Of a stretch of DNA of 64,000 nt, positions 17,850-27,744 are shown piece after piece; the first letter of the stretch is position 1, and every line of letters begins with the position of its first letter. The translations under genes were made by a program, and so were the position numbers. The notes beneath the pieces were generated by a model. That model did not search any database. It had not been told where the DNA came from and saw nothing but the letters and a program-made list of their open reading frames with translations. Source of the DNA: Leptospira venezuelensis (lineage in GTDB: Bacteria > Spirochaetota > Leptospiria > Leptospirales > Leptospiraceae); NCBI RefSeq assembly GCF_002150035.1, contig NZ_NETS01000007.1:1-64000 (forward strand), read 5' to 3'.

Positions 17850-17950
17850 GGCGGTCCCGCCCGCTTCGCGGGGGGCGTGCTGCTACGGATTCGCTATCGC
17901 TCATCCGGGCTTTCGCCCGGACTAAAGTCCTTCGCATCACTACCGCGGCA
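17850..17950 (-). repeat. GC-rich intergenic repeat, copy B
   Basis: A GC-rich non-coding block related in inverted orientation to copy A at 16083-16177. It includes a strong hairpin, TCCGGGC (17905-17911) with GCCCGGA (17916-17922), placed between convergent genes where it could also end transcription. Confidence 0.55.
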
Positions 17951-17963
17951 TTTCGAATAATTA

Positions 17964-18419
17964 TCAGCCTTTCCTAACCAACCACGCACTCAAAACCAAC
18001 AGTCCTAAGCCGATCATTTTTTGAACTGAAATCGGTTTTTCGGGAAATCCTAATACTCCCCATTTTTCTAATAGAATAGAAGTTACCACTTGGCCTAATA
18101 AGAATAACGCGATCCAACTTGTGGCTCCTAACTTCGGTGCGAAAACCAAAGAAGAGGTAACTACAATTGCTCCTAAAAATCCCCCGATCCAGATCCACCA
18201 AGGTTGTTCCTTGATTGTTTGTAGTATGAATGAAGTGGATTTCATTTCTCCTAAGGCAAATGTGATGATACCTAGTGCGATAGTTCCTACGAAAAATGAA
18301 ATCGTAGAAGCAAGCCACGGGTTTTCAATATTTTTTCCTAATATGGAGTTGATGCCTGGTTGTATAGACATCGCGAACCCGGAGAGCAGTGCAAAGATAA
18401 CAGGTAATAATAGATTCAT
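17964..18419 (-). CDS. YdcZ-type DMT transporter (DUF606)
   Basis: 151 residues with about five membrane helices, matching DMT/YdcZ proteins in length and pattern (LLSGFAMSIQPGINSILGK at the N-terminus, GATSWIALFLLGQVVTSILLE in the middle, GLGLLVLSAWLVRKG at the end). Such small transporters usually act as dimers; the substrate is unknown. It converges on the ABC-F gene. Confidence 0.85.
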   Translation of the reverse strand: MNLLLPVIFALLSGFAMSIQPGINSILGKNIENPWLASTISFFVGTIALGIITFALGEMKSTSFILQTIKEQPWWIWIGGFLGAIVVTSSLVFAPKLGATSWIALFLLGQVVTSILLEKWGVLGFPEKPISVQKMIGLGLLVLSAWLVRKG

Positions 18420-18514
18420 ATGTTGATCTTAGTTCACCCTTATTATTTTACGAGCTGTTTGGAAATATGAAATGAGAGAATTTCAAAAAACTGAAAAGTT
18501 TATTTGAGAATAAC

Positions 18515-19648
18515 TTAACGTTTATTGCCTTTGGAAGATTTCGGGTAAGAAACTTTGAATTCTGCCGTTGCTTTTGTCTCCCCATTCACAATGATTTCCA
18601 GTTTATGGATTCCAGGGAAATGTGTTCTGGTAGTCATTTGCTGAAAAGTTTGTTTTCTTTCATAAACTTTTGTTTCTTTGGGGGAAAATTCTCTTTCTTC
18701 TATCTGAAATACTTTTATGGAAAATTTTCCAGAAGATTTAAGATAATGGATCTTAGATTCTAATCTGTATAATGTTGTTTCTTTTGCTTCGGACTTCATT
18801 TCAAACCGATAGGACAGATGTTTTCCGATCTCTACGATCTTTGGTTGAAATTCCAACCTGGAAATTTTAGCAGATTTACTTTTAGAAAACCCAAAGATAG
18901 AAAGTGTGTCTGAGTTGCCCTGTTTTAACAAACCCCTTAGTGCATGCTTTAATAGAAGATCTGTATTTTTCGATTTACCCATCCATTTTTTTGCAATAGA
19001 TATCACTAAATCCGGATGATCTTTAGAAATATCGTTCAGATGGTTGGCTACACTTCTGCGTACTACTTCATCCGGATCTTTTTTTAAATTTTCCAAAATG
19101 GAGAGGGTTTTTTTAGGATCATTTTTTAATCCTGGGATTCCTTTTCCCCATGGCAATCTAGGGCGAGATCCTTCACTTGCTAACCTTCTTGTCCCCGGGT
19201 GAGAATGTTTAGACCACTCTAACATTTTTTTCCACGTGATATCTGGATATCGGATCAAAAACTCGCGAATAGCGAATTCGCAGGAAATAATCTGTGTGAT
19301 CTTTTCCATACAATATAGGGATTCCTCTGGATAATCAATGCCTGCGATTTCGACTGTCTCTCCCAAGAAGATGATATAAAACCTTTCTGTGCCTGAAAAT
19401 TTTTCTTCCAGAACTTTCGAAATATCTAATAGAGGAGAAACTGCTTTTGGAAATGGTTTAGGGAGGGAGTTTGATAAGACCTCCGCAATTCTTTTGATCC
19501 TTTGTTTGAGTTCTAATGTCTTCCAATCTTTACGTTTGATCTCTTGGACCCAATCTTGAGGTCGTTTCGAAGATAATACCTTTGAGAATTGAGTACCTAT
19601 CTCCAAGAGAGCCTTGTCATCGTAAAAATTCTTAAGAGCTTCCGCCAT
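18515..19648 (-). CDS. AlkD-like DNA alkylation repair protein
   Basis: 377 residues. The middle (DEVVRRSVANHLNDISKDHPDLV) is a HEAT repeat of the AlkD/AlkC type, which binds DNA carrying alkylated bases and releases the base. The N-terminal helices and the length also fit. The C-terminal 100 residues are beta-rich (RTHFPGIHKLEIIVNGETKATAEF), as in AlkC proteins with an added Ig-like domain (tentative). It is divergent from an AlkZ-like gene across 172 bases, so the two may form a repair module. Confidence 0.8.
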   Translation of the reverse strand: MAEALKNFYDDKALLEIGTQFSKVLSSKRPQDWVQEIKRKDWKTLELKQRIKRIAEVLSNSLPKPFPKAVSPLLDISKVLEEKFSGTERFYIIFLGETVEIAGIDYPEESLYCMEKITQIISCEFAIREFLIRYPDITWKKMLEWSKHSHPGTRRLASEGSRPRLPWGKGIPGLKNDPKKTLSILENLKKDPDEVVRRSVANHLNDISKDHPDLVISIAKKWMGKSKNTDLLLKHALRGLLKQGNSDTLSIFGFSKSKSAKISRLEFQPKIVEIGKHLSYRFEMKSEAKETTLYRLESKIHYLKSSGKFSIKVFQIEEREFSPKETKVYERKQTFQQMTTRTHFPGIHKLEIIVNGETKATAEFKVSYPKSSKGNKR

Positions 19649-19820
19649 AAACTTTGTAATGATTCATTTACTAGTTCGTATAGGTAGTATTTTTCATCAT
19701 TCTATTAAGAAAAGCCTTTATGCCAGTAAAAATAATTACTATCGATACCTACGTCGGTTTGTTTTATGAATTGGTAAAATGATTCCCGAAAATCTATATT
19801 TTATAGATTAATACACTTAC

Positions 19821-20894
19821 GTGAATATCGCATTAACAAGACTGAAACATCTGCATGTTTTGAATCCTAGATTCTCATCTCCGGAAAAGGTTGTAGAGGA
19901 TTTGGGCGCTATCCAAGGACAAGACTATGCTGCTTCTAAATGGGCAATAGGACTTAGAACCCCAGGTCTGAAGGAAGAAGATATTGAGTCCGCCTTTCTG
20001 GAGAAAAAGATCATTAGATCTTGGCCCTTGAGAGGGACATTACATGTTGTTTCTGCCAAGGATATTTATTGGTTATTGGATTTACTAGGCCCACCTACCA
20101 TCTCTAAAAACGCAGCTCATTACAAAAAGATAGAATTAGATCCTAAAGTATTAAAAAAATGTTATTCGATTCTTTCTAAAAATCTTTCTAACCAAACCTT
20201 CCTTACCAGAAAAGAAATTTCTTCTATTTTAGAAAGATCAGGAATTATCACAAATACTACCAGATTATCTCATATTCTGCAAAGAGCTGGCTTGGAAGGT
20301 TTGATTTGTTTTGGCCCGAGAAGGGAAAAAGATTTTACTTACGCATTATTAGAAGAATGGATTCCAAAGATCAAAAGAATTCAAAAGCCAAAAGAAGAGG
20401 CTCTTTATGAAATTACTAAAAAATACTTTGATACTAGGGCTCCTGCTACCTTGCCAGACTTTGTATGGTGGTCTGGTTTGAGCGTAAAGGACGCAAAGGC
20501 CGGTATAGAAAGTTTAGGCTCTACATTGACCAGTTTTCAAAAAGAAGATCAGACTTACTATATTCCCAAGAAGATGGATCTAATCGACAAGGGTTCAGAT
20601 ACATTATTTCTTCTTCCTGCATTTGATGAGTTCTTATTAGCTTATACTGATCGTAAGGATTGTATGGATCCTCCGCCCAAGAGACTTTTAACTCCCGCGG
20701 ATGATCTTTTTAGGCCCATATTGGTAATGAATGGTTGGGTGAGTGGAATCTGGCAAAGAGAATTTAAAAAGGAAGATGTTATCTTAAAATTGAATCCATA
20801 TAAATCGCTAAATGCTAATTTCAAAAAGAAACTGAAAGAAGCGACCGAAGTATACGCAAAATATCTCGGGAAAAATTTAGTTTTAGAAGTTTAA
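19821..20894 (+). CDS. AlkZ-like winged-helix DNA glycosylase (PF06224)
   Basis: 357 residues starting at GTG 19821. The N-terminus has LGAIQGQDYAASKWAIGLR. The Q-x-Q pair matches the catalytic motif of AlkZ-like glycosylases (YcaQ-like relatives have Q-x-D). SWPLRGTLHVVSAKDIYWLL and a C-terminal FDEFLLAYTDR are further family landmarks. AlkZ unhooks DNA interstrand crosslinks and alkylated bases, though many homologs are uncharacterised. Its partner gene upstream is AlkD-like. Confidence 0.8.
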   Translation: MNIALTRLKHLHVLNPRFSSPEKVVEDLGAIQGQDYAASKWAIGLRTPGLKEEDIESAFLEKKIIRSWPLRGTLHVVSAKDIYWLLDLLGPPTISKNAAHYKKIELDPKVLKKCYSILSKNLSNQTFLTRKEISSILERSGIITNTTRLSHILQRAGLEGLICFGPRREKDFTYALLEEWIPKIKRIQKPKEEALYEITKKYFDTRAPATLPDFVWWSGLSVKDAKAGIESLGSTLTSFQKEDQTYYIPKKMDLIDKGSDTLFLLPAFDEFLLAYTDRKDCMDPPPKRLLTPADDLFRPILVMNGWVSGIWQREFKKEDVILKLNPYKSLNANFKKKLKEATEVYAKYLGKNLVLEV

Positions 20895-20895
20895 C

Positions 20896-21747
20896 TTAGT
20901 CGGAGAACTCTATTAATAAATTATGAATTAGATCGTAGTTTTTCCAGGGCAGGAAATGCCCTTCTCTGGAAAGTAGATATGTTTTTGTTTTTGTAGTAAA
21001 ATTTTTCTGAACAAATTCAAGATTTTTGGGATCTACGAGTCCATCTTTCTCTCCTTGGACTACAATTGTTGTAGCTTTTATTTTTTTCCATTCTGCAACT
21101 AAATCTATTAACTGTCCCTTTAAAGGTAACATTTCCGAATTGCTATGAATCCATTCTTTTGGTAAGATCCAACTCGCGATCCAGGTATCAGCGACTTTAT
21201 TATACCATTTGATTTCTTCCGTTTCAGGATCCATTGCGGCCGCTAATAAAAACAAATATTGAAATTTTTGAGGAGATATTGAGGCCATTCTTGCTGCAAC
21301 TGGTCCCCCATAAGAATGTCCTAATATAGAAATCGATTTTTTTCCTTTTTGTATTTCTGGAAGTTTTAATAGTGTTTCTAAAATTATTTCCGCTTGAGTG
21401 TTTACGTCTGCAGCTGCTCCTGTGGATTTTCCGAAACCCGGGCGATCTAATCCAAGCATACAATAAATTCTTAATAATTCAGGATCTTTTAAGTATCTGA
21501 GATAATTTGACCATGTTCCAGGAGATCCATGAATAAATATTAGAATTTTGTTCTTATCTGGTTTGCATCCAGTGCTCACCCAATGAACAATATCTTCTTC
21601 TTTTTTGTTTTGGATTAAATATTCTCGGTAGTTAGTGTCGGATTCTTTGAGTTTTTGAAAGGCTTTATCTTCTTCCATACTCATTTCTTCATAACTGCTG
21701 CAACAGGAAAAAAATAAGAATAGAAGAAGAAGTTTTAACTCTTTCAT
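20896..21747 (-). CDS. Alpha/beta-hydrolase lipoprotein
   Basis: 283 residues. The signal peptide ends FFSCC, a spirochaetal lipobox. FIHGSPGTWSNY is the oxyanion strand, GHSYGG holds the nucleophile serine, and the REGHF histidine near the end completes a triad with an acid (DGLVDP region). It is therefore likely an active esterase or lipase-type enzyme on the cell surface or in the periplasm. Substrate unknown. Confidence 0.85.
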   Translation of the reverse strand: MKELKLLLLFLFFSCCSSYEEMSMEEDKAFQKLKESDTNYREYLIQNKKEEDIVHWVSTGCKPDKNKILIFIHGSPGTWSNYLRYLKDPELLRIYCMLGLDRPGFGKSTGAAADVNTQAEIILETLLKLPEIQKGKKSISILGHSYGGPVAARMASISPQKFQYLFLLAAAMDPETEEIKWYNKVADTWIASWILPKEWIHSNSEMLPLKGQLIDLVAEWKKIKATTIVVQGEKDGLVDPKNLEFVQKNFTTKTKTYLLSREGHFLPWKNYDLIHNLLIEFSD

Positions 21748-21792
21748 ATACGAGAACCGAGAAGAATTAAATTAAAGTTCGTCCCATCTTGA

Positions 21793-21805
21793 AATCGTTA
21801 CGATT
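21793..21805. promoter_or_regulatory. Short palindrome upstream of the lipoprotein hydrolase
   Basis: AATCGTTACGATT has 6-base perfect arms around one central T, 46 bases before the start of the gene at 20896-21747. It shares TAACGAT with the motif at 15315. Function is a guess. Confidence 0.25.
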
Positions 21806-21815
21806 AATTAGGTAT

Positions 21816-22550
21816 TTAAACGAAAATTTTGATAAGCAAAAAGATCCCGAAATTTGCTCCAAATACTATATAGAAAAATAATGGAGGAGAAGGTTCCATT
21901 TGTTTGTCTATCGCCTTGTTTAAGCTAACCTTTACGATCTCTTCTAAGACTGAAATGTCTTGAGTTCCTTTTTGCTCATAAGCGGCTGCCACTTCTTCTG
22001 CGAATTCAGCGATTCTGATCTTTTTTAAGAAGGTTTGTAGAATGAATCGAAGAACCTTAGGTAAGTTTTCCTTCTCCTGTAAAAACGTTGGCAGATCTTT
22101 AAGTTTAGAAGAGATAAACTTACCCCAATTATCAATCTTTTCAGACCCAACTCTTTTTTTGATCATTTCTGAGAGAGTTTTTGAGATATTATCAGTGAAC
22201 CAGGCTTTGTTCTCTGAAACTAGATTGCCTAATTCTCTTCCTAAAAGATATTTTTTGATCCCGAGGAAGTATAGGAAAGGGAATATAAATGCAAATCCGA
22301 TTACTAATAAAACGATCGGCCATAACTCTAAGACTATTACGATTAATGCAAGTATCGCCCCTATCCCTCCTGCTCTAGCGATAGGCATTGGTCCTAAGTT
22401 GGAGGCTATACTTTTCATTTCAGGAAAACAGAAGGCTAATAGAAATAGATTAAAAATAAAACCTAGAAAGAGTGCTATGGAAGAGAGTAAAAATATTTTT
22501 GCAGAACTTTTGACTGCAGTTTTTACGAATGTTCCGATCTCTTCTTTCAT
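21816..22550 (-). CDS. Membrane protein of unknown function
   Basis: 244 residues. Two to three hydrophobic segments lie in the first 110 residues (IFLLSSIALFLGFIFNLFLLAF and AILALIVIVLELWPIVLLVIGFAFIFPFLYFLG). A charged, helical soluble part follows, and a final hydrophobic tail ends at the C-terminus (FYIVFGANFGIFLLIKIFV). I do not recognise the family. Confidence 0.6.
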   Translation of the reverse strand: MKEEIGTFVKTAVKSSAKIFLLSSIALFLGFIFNLFLLAFCFPEMKSIASNLGPMPIARAGGIGAILALIVIVLELWPIVLLVIGFAFIFPFLYFLGIKKYLLGRELGNLVSENKAWFTDNISKTLSEMIKKRVGSEKIDNWGKFISSKLKDLPTFLQEKENLPKVLRFILQTFLKKIRIAEFAEEVAAAYEQKGTQDISVLEEIVKVSLNKAIDKQMEPSPPLFFYIVFGANFGIFLLIKIFV

Positions 22551-22613
22551 TAATATTTCTCCGGATATGTATTTCTTATTAATAACGGCCGACGCACGAT
22601 TTTTTTGATCGTT

Positions 22614-23369
22614 TTAGCTGTTTTGTTTTAGCCAATCGAACATGATCTCAAAAATTTTTTCCTTACCGGGTTCGTCTGTGAGCCAATGAGCATGGTTAGG
22701 CAAGGCAACAAATTCCGAGTTTTCGTATCTTCTCGCGACTGCCTTTGTGACTCGTATGGGGATGATCCTATCCTTCTCCCCAGCCAAGACTAGAACGGGA
22801 CAATTGACTTTTTCTGCTTGGATTTTGCTTCCTTTATAAGGATCGAAAAACCAGAATGCTAACTCGAAAAGTGCTCTTCCCGATTCATAATTTAAAGAAG
22901 TATAATATTCTTTCCTTTTATCTTTTGGAATTCGATTGAATAATCCGAAATTTGCCCCACGGTAGGTTGGTTTGAATGGTTTAGCCCAAAATTTCCAGCG
23001 AAACGGAACTTCCAATAAAGTATATAAAGGCGAGGGTCCGAGTGGAAAAATTCCAGAGGGAGCGGCTGGAGCAAATAATACGATTCTGGAAGCAAAACCT
23101 TCTGCAGCTAATGCTTGTGCTAACCATCCCCCCATAGAGTGTCCGATTAATGTAGGTTTGTTCCAACCTTTGTTTTGAATTTCCTTTTTTAAAAATTCAA
23201 CGTAGTCGACTAGTCTATACTTTCCTAATGCTGGATCAGGTGGTTTATTTAATACATGAAATGGTAACGTAGGAGCAAAAACTTCGTGACCTTTTTCTTC
23301 TAATACTTTTCTAACTGAGTCTAGAGTGTCGGGTCTAGACCACATTCCGTGTAATAAGACGATCTTCAT
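22614..23369 (-). CDS. Alpha/beta hydrolase
   Basis: 251 residues without an obvious signal peptide. HGMW near the start forms the oxyanion region, GHSMGGW carries the nucleophile serine, GEKDRIIP the acid, and NHAHWL the histidine. All three catalytic residues are present. Cytoplasmic esterase or lipase-like; substrate unknown. A neighbouring minus-strand membrane gene lies downstream. Confidence 0.82.
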   Translation of the reverse strand: MKIVLLHGMWSRPDTLDSVRKVLEEKGHEVFAPTLPFHVLNKPPDPALGKYRLVDYVEFLKKEIQNKGWNKPTLIGHSMGGWLAQALAAEGFASRIVLFAPAAPSGIFPLGPSPLYTLLEVPFRWKFWAKPFKPTYRGANFGLFNRIPKDKRKEYYTSLNYESGRALFELAFWFFDPYKGSKIQAEKVNCPVLVLAGEKDRIIPIRVTKAVARRYENSEFVALPNHAHWLTDEPGKEKIFEIMFDWLKQNS

Positions 23370-23436
23370 ATGCGAATCCGGGGGTCCTAATTGAAGGGCA
23401 TCTTACGAATAGAATCAAGAAAAAAAGAAGAAGGTC

Positions 23437-25017
23437 CTAAGTTTCCGGAATAAACCCTCTTCTCATTGTATTTTCAGTGATACTGATCGGTTCTACAAAT
23501 TGTTTTAGATAATCTGGACCACCCGCTTTTGCTCCTACACCAGAAAGTTTATAGCCCCCGAAAGGTTGTCTGTCTACGACTGCTCCAGTAATCCCTCTGT
23601 TGATATACAGGTTCCCGACTTCAAATTTTTCTTTTGCATATTGAATGTTATTCGGGTTTCTCGAAAAGATCCCGCCAGTAAGAGCATAATCTACGTTATT
23701 CGCTATCTTAATAGCGTCTTCAAAATTTTTGGCTTTGAATAAAGTAACATAAGGTCCGAAAAATTCAGTTTGCCCTAAAGGAGAAGAAGGATCTTCACTT
23801 TCAAAAACGATAGGTTCTACGAAATGGCCTGAATGTTTTTGGTTTTCTTCTATTTTAAGTTTGCTTAGGACTTTAGAAGAAAACTGAGAGGCAATTCCAT
23901 CCAATCTTATTTTAGATTCTGAGTCGATTACTGGTCCAACTTTTACGGAAGGATCTTCCGGTAATCCAGGTTTTAGAGATTGTAATGCATCCATAAATCT
24001 ATTTTTGAATGTGTCGTATTTAGATTCCAAAAGTATAATTCGAGAAAGTGCGCTACATTTTTGTCCCTGAAATCCGAATGCAGATTGTATAGATGCTATC
24101 ACTGCCTCATCCAGATCTGCATCTTCATCGACGATTAGTGCGTTTTTGCCACCCATCTCGGCAACTACCTTCTTAACGAATTTTAGATTTTGGGAAGCTG
24201 CTTCTTTGATCATTCCTAATCCAACTGCCCTGGAGCCTGTAAAATTAATGGTATGAATTTCTGGATGTTTGACAAAATAAGCTCCGATCTCTTCTCCTTT
24301 GCCAGGTAAAAAATGGAGCGCCGAAGAGGGAATTCCTGCTTCTATTAATATATTAAAAAGTTTGAATGCAATCGCGGAAGATTGTTCTGCTGGCTTCATA
24401 ATGACCGGGTTTCCTGCAACTAAAGGAGCCACAGTCATTCCGCAAAGGATTGCCAAAGGAAAATTCCAGGGAGAGACTACCAATGTGACTCCCCTTGGTA
24501 TGTATGTGTAGATATTCTCTTCTCCCAAAAGATCTCTTCTTCTAGGTTGAAAAATAGTCTCAGCTTCTTTCGCATAAAATTCACAGAAGTCGATTGCTTC
24601 CGCAATTTCCGCGTCTATATCCTTGATCCCTTTCCCTACTTCTAAAGATATTAATACAGTGAGTTCTGTTTTTCGAGAGCGTAGAATATTGGCTGCTTTC
24701 TTTAAGAATCCGATCCTGATCTCGGGTTTCATACTTTTCCAAGTTTCAAAAAATTGGACTGAGTTTATTACAGCTTCTTCGGCGTCTGTTATGGAAGCGT
24801 AATGTATCTCCGCGATTTTTTCTGACGTATTCGCTGGGTTGAAAGTTGTAACTACAAAAGAAGTTTTTTTTACTTTTCCGGAGATGATCGGACAAACTTG
24901 TATCGGGAATTCTTTTCTGATTGAAACGAATCCTTTACTTAAGATGGATCTTTCTTCTTCTTTAGAAAAATCTCTTAGGGTTTCGTTTTGAAAAATTGAA
25001 TTATTATGATAGTTCAT
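23437..25017 (-). CDS. L-glutamate gamma-semialdehyde (P5C) dehydrogenase
   Basis: A 526-residue NAD-dependent aldehyde dehydrogenase that turns the product of proline oxidation into glutamate. Catalytic glutamate E287 sits in VVAEMGGKN and catalytic cysteine C321 in GFQGQKCSA. The N-terminal region matches the PutA/RocA group. The start overlaps the stop of the upstream proline dehydrogenase (ATGA at 25014-25017), so the two are coupled. In many bacteria these activities are one PutA polypeptide; here they are two. Confidence 0.93.
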   Translation of the reverse strand: MNYHNNSIFQNETLRDFSKEEERSILSKGFVSIRKEFPIQVCPIISGKVKKTSFVVTTFNPANTSEKIAEIHYASITDAEEAVINSVQFFETWKSMKPEIRIGFLKKAANILRSRKTELTVLISLEVGKGIKDIDAEIAEAIDFCEFYAKEAETIFQPRRRDLLGEENIYTYIPRGVTLVVSPWNFPLAILCGMTVAPLVAGNPVIMKPAEQSSAIAFKLFNILIEAGIPSSALHFLPGKGEEIGAYFVKHPEIHTINFTGSRAVGLGMIKEAASQNLKFVKKVVAEMGGKNALIVDEDADLDEAVIASIQSAFGFQGQKCSALSRIILLESKYDTFKNRFMDALQSLKPGLPEDPSVKVGPVIDSESKIRLDGIASQFSSKVLSKLKIEENQKHSGHFVEPIVFESEDPSSPLGQTEFFGPYVTLFKAKNFEDAIKIANNVDYALTGGIFSRNPNNIQYAKEKFEVGNLYINRGITGAVVDRQPFGGYKLSGVGAKAGGPDYLKQFVEPISITENTMRRGFIPET

Positions 25018-26402
25018 TTTGATTTCGGATTCTCCAGATACAATAATCGTTCCCTATCTTTACTATTCGCATTAATGTTTTTTAAAAAGCCTTCGTTAGT
25101 GGAATTTTCAAGCAACCTTCTTACTAGGTAAGCCATTCCGGGGATTACTTCTCCAATAGGAGAGTATTCTCTAACTGAAATTCCTAAGCTACGAATTGCT
25201 TGCTTATAGGAGTTCCCCATCCCGTACAACATCTGCACTTCAAAGAAAGTTTCCGGGACCGAATATTTTTCCGCTTTGACAAATGCTGAAGAGAGACTTC
25301 TTATATTATGAGAACCGAATGCAGGTCTTATATGAGGGAAGGAGCTAAGTAAGAGTTCGGAACATTCTTCATAATTTCTATCAGTATCGGACTTTATGAG
25401 ATAAACCGGAGGATCCCACCCTTTTTGAGCGGATTGGGTCATTTCGTATTCCCAATAAGCACCTTTTACCAAACGAACGGTCAAAGGGTATTTTCGTTTT
25501 TTAGAATATTCTATTACTCTTTGTAGGTCTTTTTGAGAGGCTTTTAGATATGCTTGGACCACGATGCCGAAATGCGGATAATCTTGAAATTCTGTTTCTG
25601 CGAAAATCCTGAATGCTGTGTCCATTATGATGTCCTTTGTATCATATTGTTCCATATCTAGATTGATAAAAATATTTTTAGAAACAGCAGAACGAAGGAT
25701 CGGTCTTAATTTGTCCATTAAATGAAGTACAGAAGATTCATGTGCGAGAGGATCCAATTGAGAATAGAGAGATGAACATTTTACGGAAATATTCCCCGTA
25801 GGTTCTCCGGGAAAATTGGAGCTGCGTATCTTTAAAAGTTCTCTGTCTTTGGAAATTTCTTCTAATAAAAGTAAATATTCAGAGATATAACGTTCTGCTT
25901 CTTTTTCGGAAAGTACTGCTTCCCCTAATATATCAATGGTGGAGCAGATTCCATTTTTATATCTTTTTATGATCTTTTTGCGATCAGAACCGTAGGTTCT
26001 TCCTAATATAAAAAATTTTGCAGTGAGTCTGATTCCGATCTTGGCACCTAATGCAACTAAGATGGAGCTTATTCGATTTGATAAGAATATGGAAAGAATT
26101 ATCAAAATCCATTTCGGGAGTTCTGTAGGAGTTTCAACAAAGTAGATCTGGATATAACGAGAGATAGACGAAAGGGAGTTCAAACTTGGGAATAGATCTG
26201 CAAACCTAAATGCCTGCAATTTTAAAAGAGGGCGGTTATCTAAGAATGAAAGGCTTTTGGAAAATAATCTGTATGAGCTAAAAAAACCATCTTCAAAGGA
26301 ATCGCTTAAACGAAATAATTCCCTTCCTTTTTCCAAGATCTTAGTTTGCAGTTCGGAAGAAGAAGTTATTATTTGGGGTTCGTTTTCTTTTGGAGCCTTC
26401 AT
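25014..26402 (-). CDS. Proline dehydrogenase
   Basis: A 462-residue FAD-dependent proline dehydrogenase, the first step of proline breakdown. LVKGAYWEYE and the C-terminal YLVRRLLENSTNEGF are PutA hallmarks; the arginines bind proline carboxylate. The N-terminal 150 residues are family-like but include a hydrophobic segment near WILIILSIFLSNRISSILVALGA that may attach it to the membrane. ATG 26402 is the start. Confidence 0.9.
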   Translation of the reverse strand: MKAPKENEPQIITSSSELQTKILEKGRELFRLSDSFEDGFFSSYRLFSKSLSFLDNRPLLKLQAFRFADLFPSLNSLSSISRYIQIYFVETPTELPKWILIILSIFLSNRISSILVALGAKIGIRLTAKFFILGRTYGSDRKKIIKRYKNGICSTIDILGEAVLSEKEAERYISEYLLLLEEISKDRELLKIRSSNFPGEPTGNISVKCSSLYSQLDPLAHESSVLHLMDKLRPILRSAVSKNIFINLDMEQYDTKDIIMDTAFRIFAETEFQDYPHFGIVVQAYLKASQKDLQRVIEYSKKRKYPLTVRLVKGAYWEYEMTQSAQKGWDPPVYLIKSDTDRNYEECSELLLSSFPHIRPAFGSHNIRSLSSAFVKAEKYSVPETFFEVQMLYGMGNSYKQAIRSLGISVREYSPIGEVIPGMAYLVRRLLENSTNEGFLKNINANSKDRERLLYLENPKSK

Positions 26403-26547
26403 TTTAATTTGTTCTAATCAAGCGGTTTTGCCATGCGAACCTTTTTGAAAGGCTTTTGCATCCACTATTCCCAAATCAAATATTACGAGTTGGAAAAAAG
26501 CATTGCCTTTTGGAAGAATAGACAGTCAAAGTTCGGTAGGCCACCTA

Positions 26548-27744
26548 ATGAATATCCTATCACATTCTACCACAAACTTTTATAAGGAGCTTCCTGAGAT
26601 TTCCCAATTTTCAGAAGTTACTGATAGTAAACATTATAGAAAGGTTCCGGATGATTGGATCGTGATCGTAACTGACATAGTAAAATCTACGGAAGCGATT
26701 TTAGAAGGTAGATACAAAGATGTAAATATGGCTGGGGGATTGACGTTGATGGGGATCACGAATCTTCTGAAGGATATGGAGTTTCCATTTTTCTTCGGAG
26801 GAGATGGGGTGACTATTCTACTCCCTAGTTCGCGATTGAAGGAGATCCAAGATATCCTTGCCGATACAAGAGAATTTGTAAGAGACTACTTTAACTTGGA
26901 TCTTCGGATCGGATTCGTACCTGTTTCCGCGATTTATGAGGCAGGTTATAGTCTGACTATGGCTAAGCTTAGGATCTCTAAACATTATACTCAGGCTGTT
27001 TTAGGCGGAACTGGCGTAGCTTACGCGGAGAATAAAATCAAAGAGCCGAACTCCAAATATCTAACAGATAATTCTTATATTCCCAAGATTCGTGCCGATT
27101 TTTCCGGTTTTACATGCAGATGGAAAGATATACAAAGTCCGAAGGGAGAGATGGTTTCACTTATTGTAAAGATCAATTCGGATTCCGATGCGGAAGCTAC
27201 AAAAACTCTTTCTGGTCTATTGTCTATGATTGACTCTTTGTATGGTTCTGAAAGGGAATATCATCCTTTAAGAGAAGAAAATTTGGTGATAGAACATTCC
27301 TCTTCTGCTTTGAATAAGGAAGCTACTGCTTCGTCTAAAGGAAATAGTATATTAAAAAAATTGTATCTATGGAAGATCAAATTCGAGACTTACGGCGCTG
27401 AGCTTGCAATCCGATGGAATCTTCCTTTAAAAGCGTTTCATTACAAATTGAATAGGTTAAAGAATTATCAGATTATCTCTTCCGATTCCAGAAAATTCGA
27501 TGGGACTTTCAAAATGGTATTCGCAACGGATACTATGGATCGAAAAAAATTAGAGTCCAGCCTGGACGAAGCGGAGAAGTCCGGCAAATTACATTTTGGT
27601 ATCCATATTTCTGACAGAGCCTTAATGACTTGCTTATTACATGCAGGAACAGAAAGAGAAGTTCATTTTATAGATGGAGCAGGCGGAGGATATGCATTAG
27701 CCGCAACAGTTCTTAAGAAAAAATTACAGGCTGTTGCTGCCTGA
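26548..27744 (+). CDS. DUF3095 family (adenylate-cyclase-like) protein
   Basis: About 398 residues from ATG 26548, preceded by GGTAGG at good spacing; an in-frame TTG at 26503 is an alternative. DWIVIVTDIVKSTEAI and FFFGGDGVTILLP resemble the two metal-binding strands of class III nucleotide cyclases. Family members have a cyclase-like domain followed by a winged-helix-like C-terminus. Cyclase activity is not established. It is divergent from the proline genes. Confidence 0.78.
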   Translation: MNILSHSTTNFYKELPEISQFSEVTDSKHYRKVPDDWIVIVTDIVKSTEAILEGRYKDVNMAGGLTLMGITNLLKDMEFPFFFGGDGVTILLPSSRLKEIQDILADTREFVRDYFNLDLRIGFVPVSAIYEAGYSLTMAKLRISKHYTQAVLGGTGVAYAENKIKEPNSKYLTDNSYIPKIRADFSGFTCRWKDIQSPKGEMVSLIVKINSDSDAEATKTLSGLLSMIDSLYGSEREYHPLREENLVIEHSSSALNKEATASSKGNSILKKLYLWKIKFETYGAELAIRWNLPLKAFHYKLNRLKNYQIISSDSRKFDGTFKMVFATDTMDRKKLESSLDEAEKSGKLHFGIHISDRALMTCLLHAGTEREVHFIDGAGGGYALAATVLKKKLQAVAA

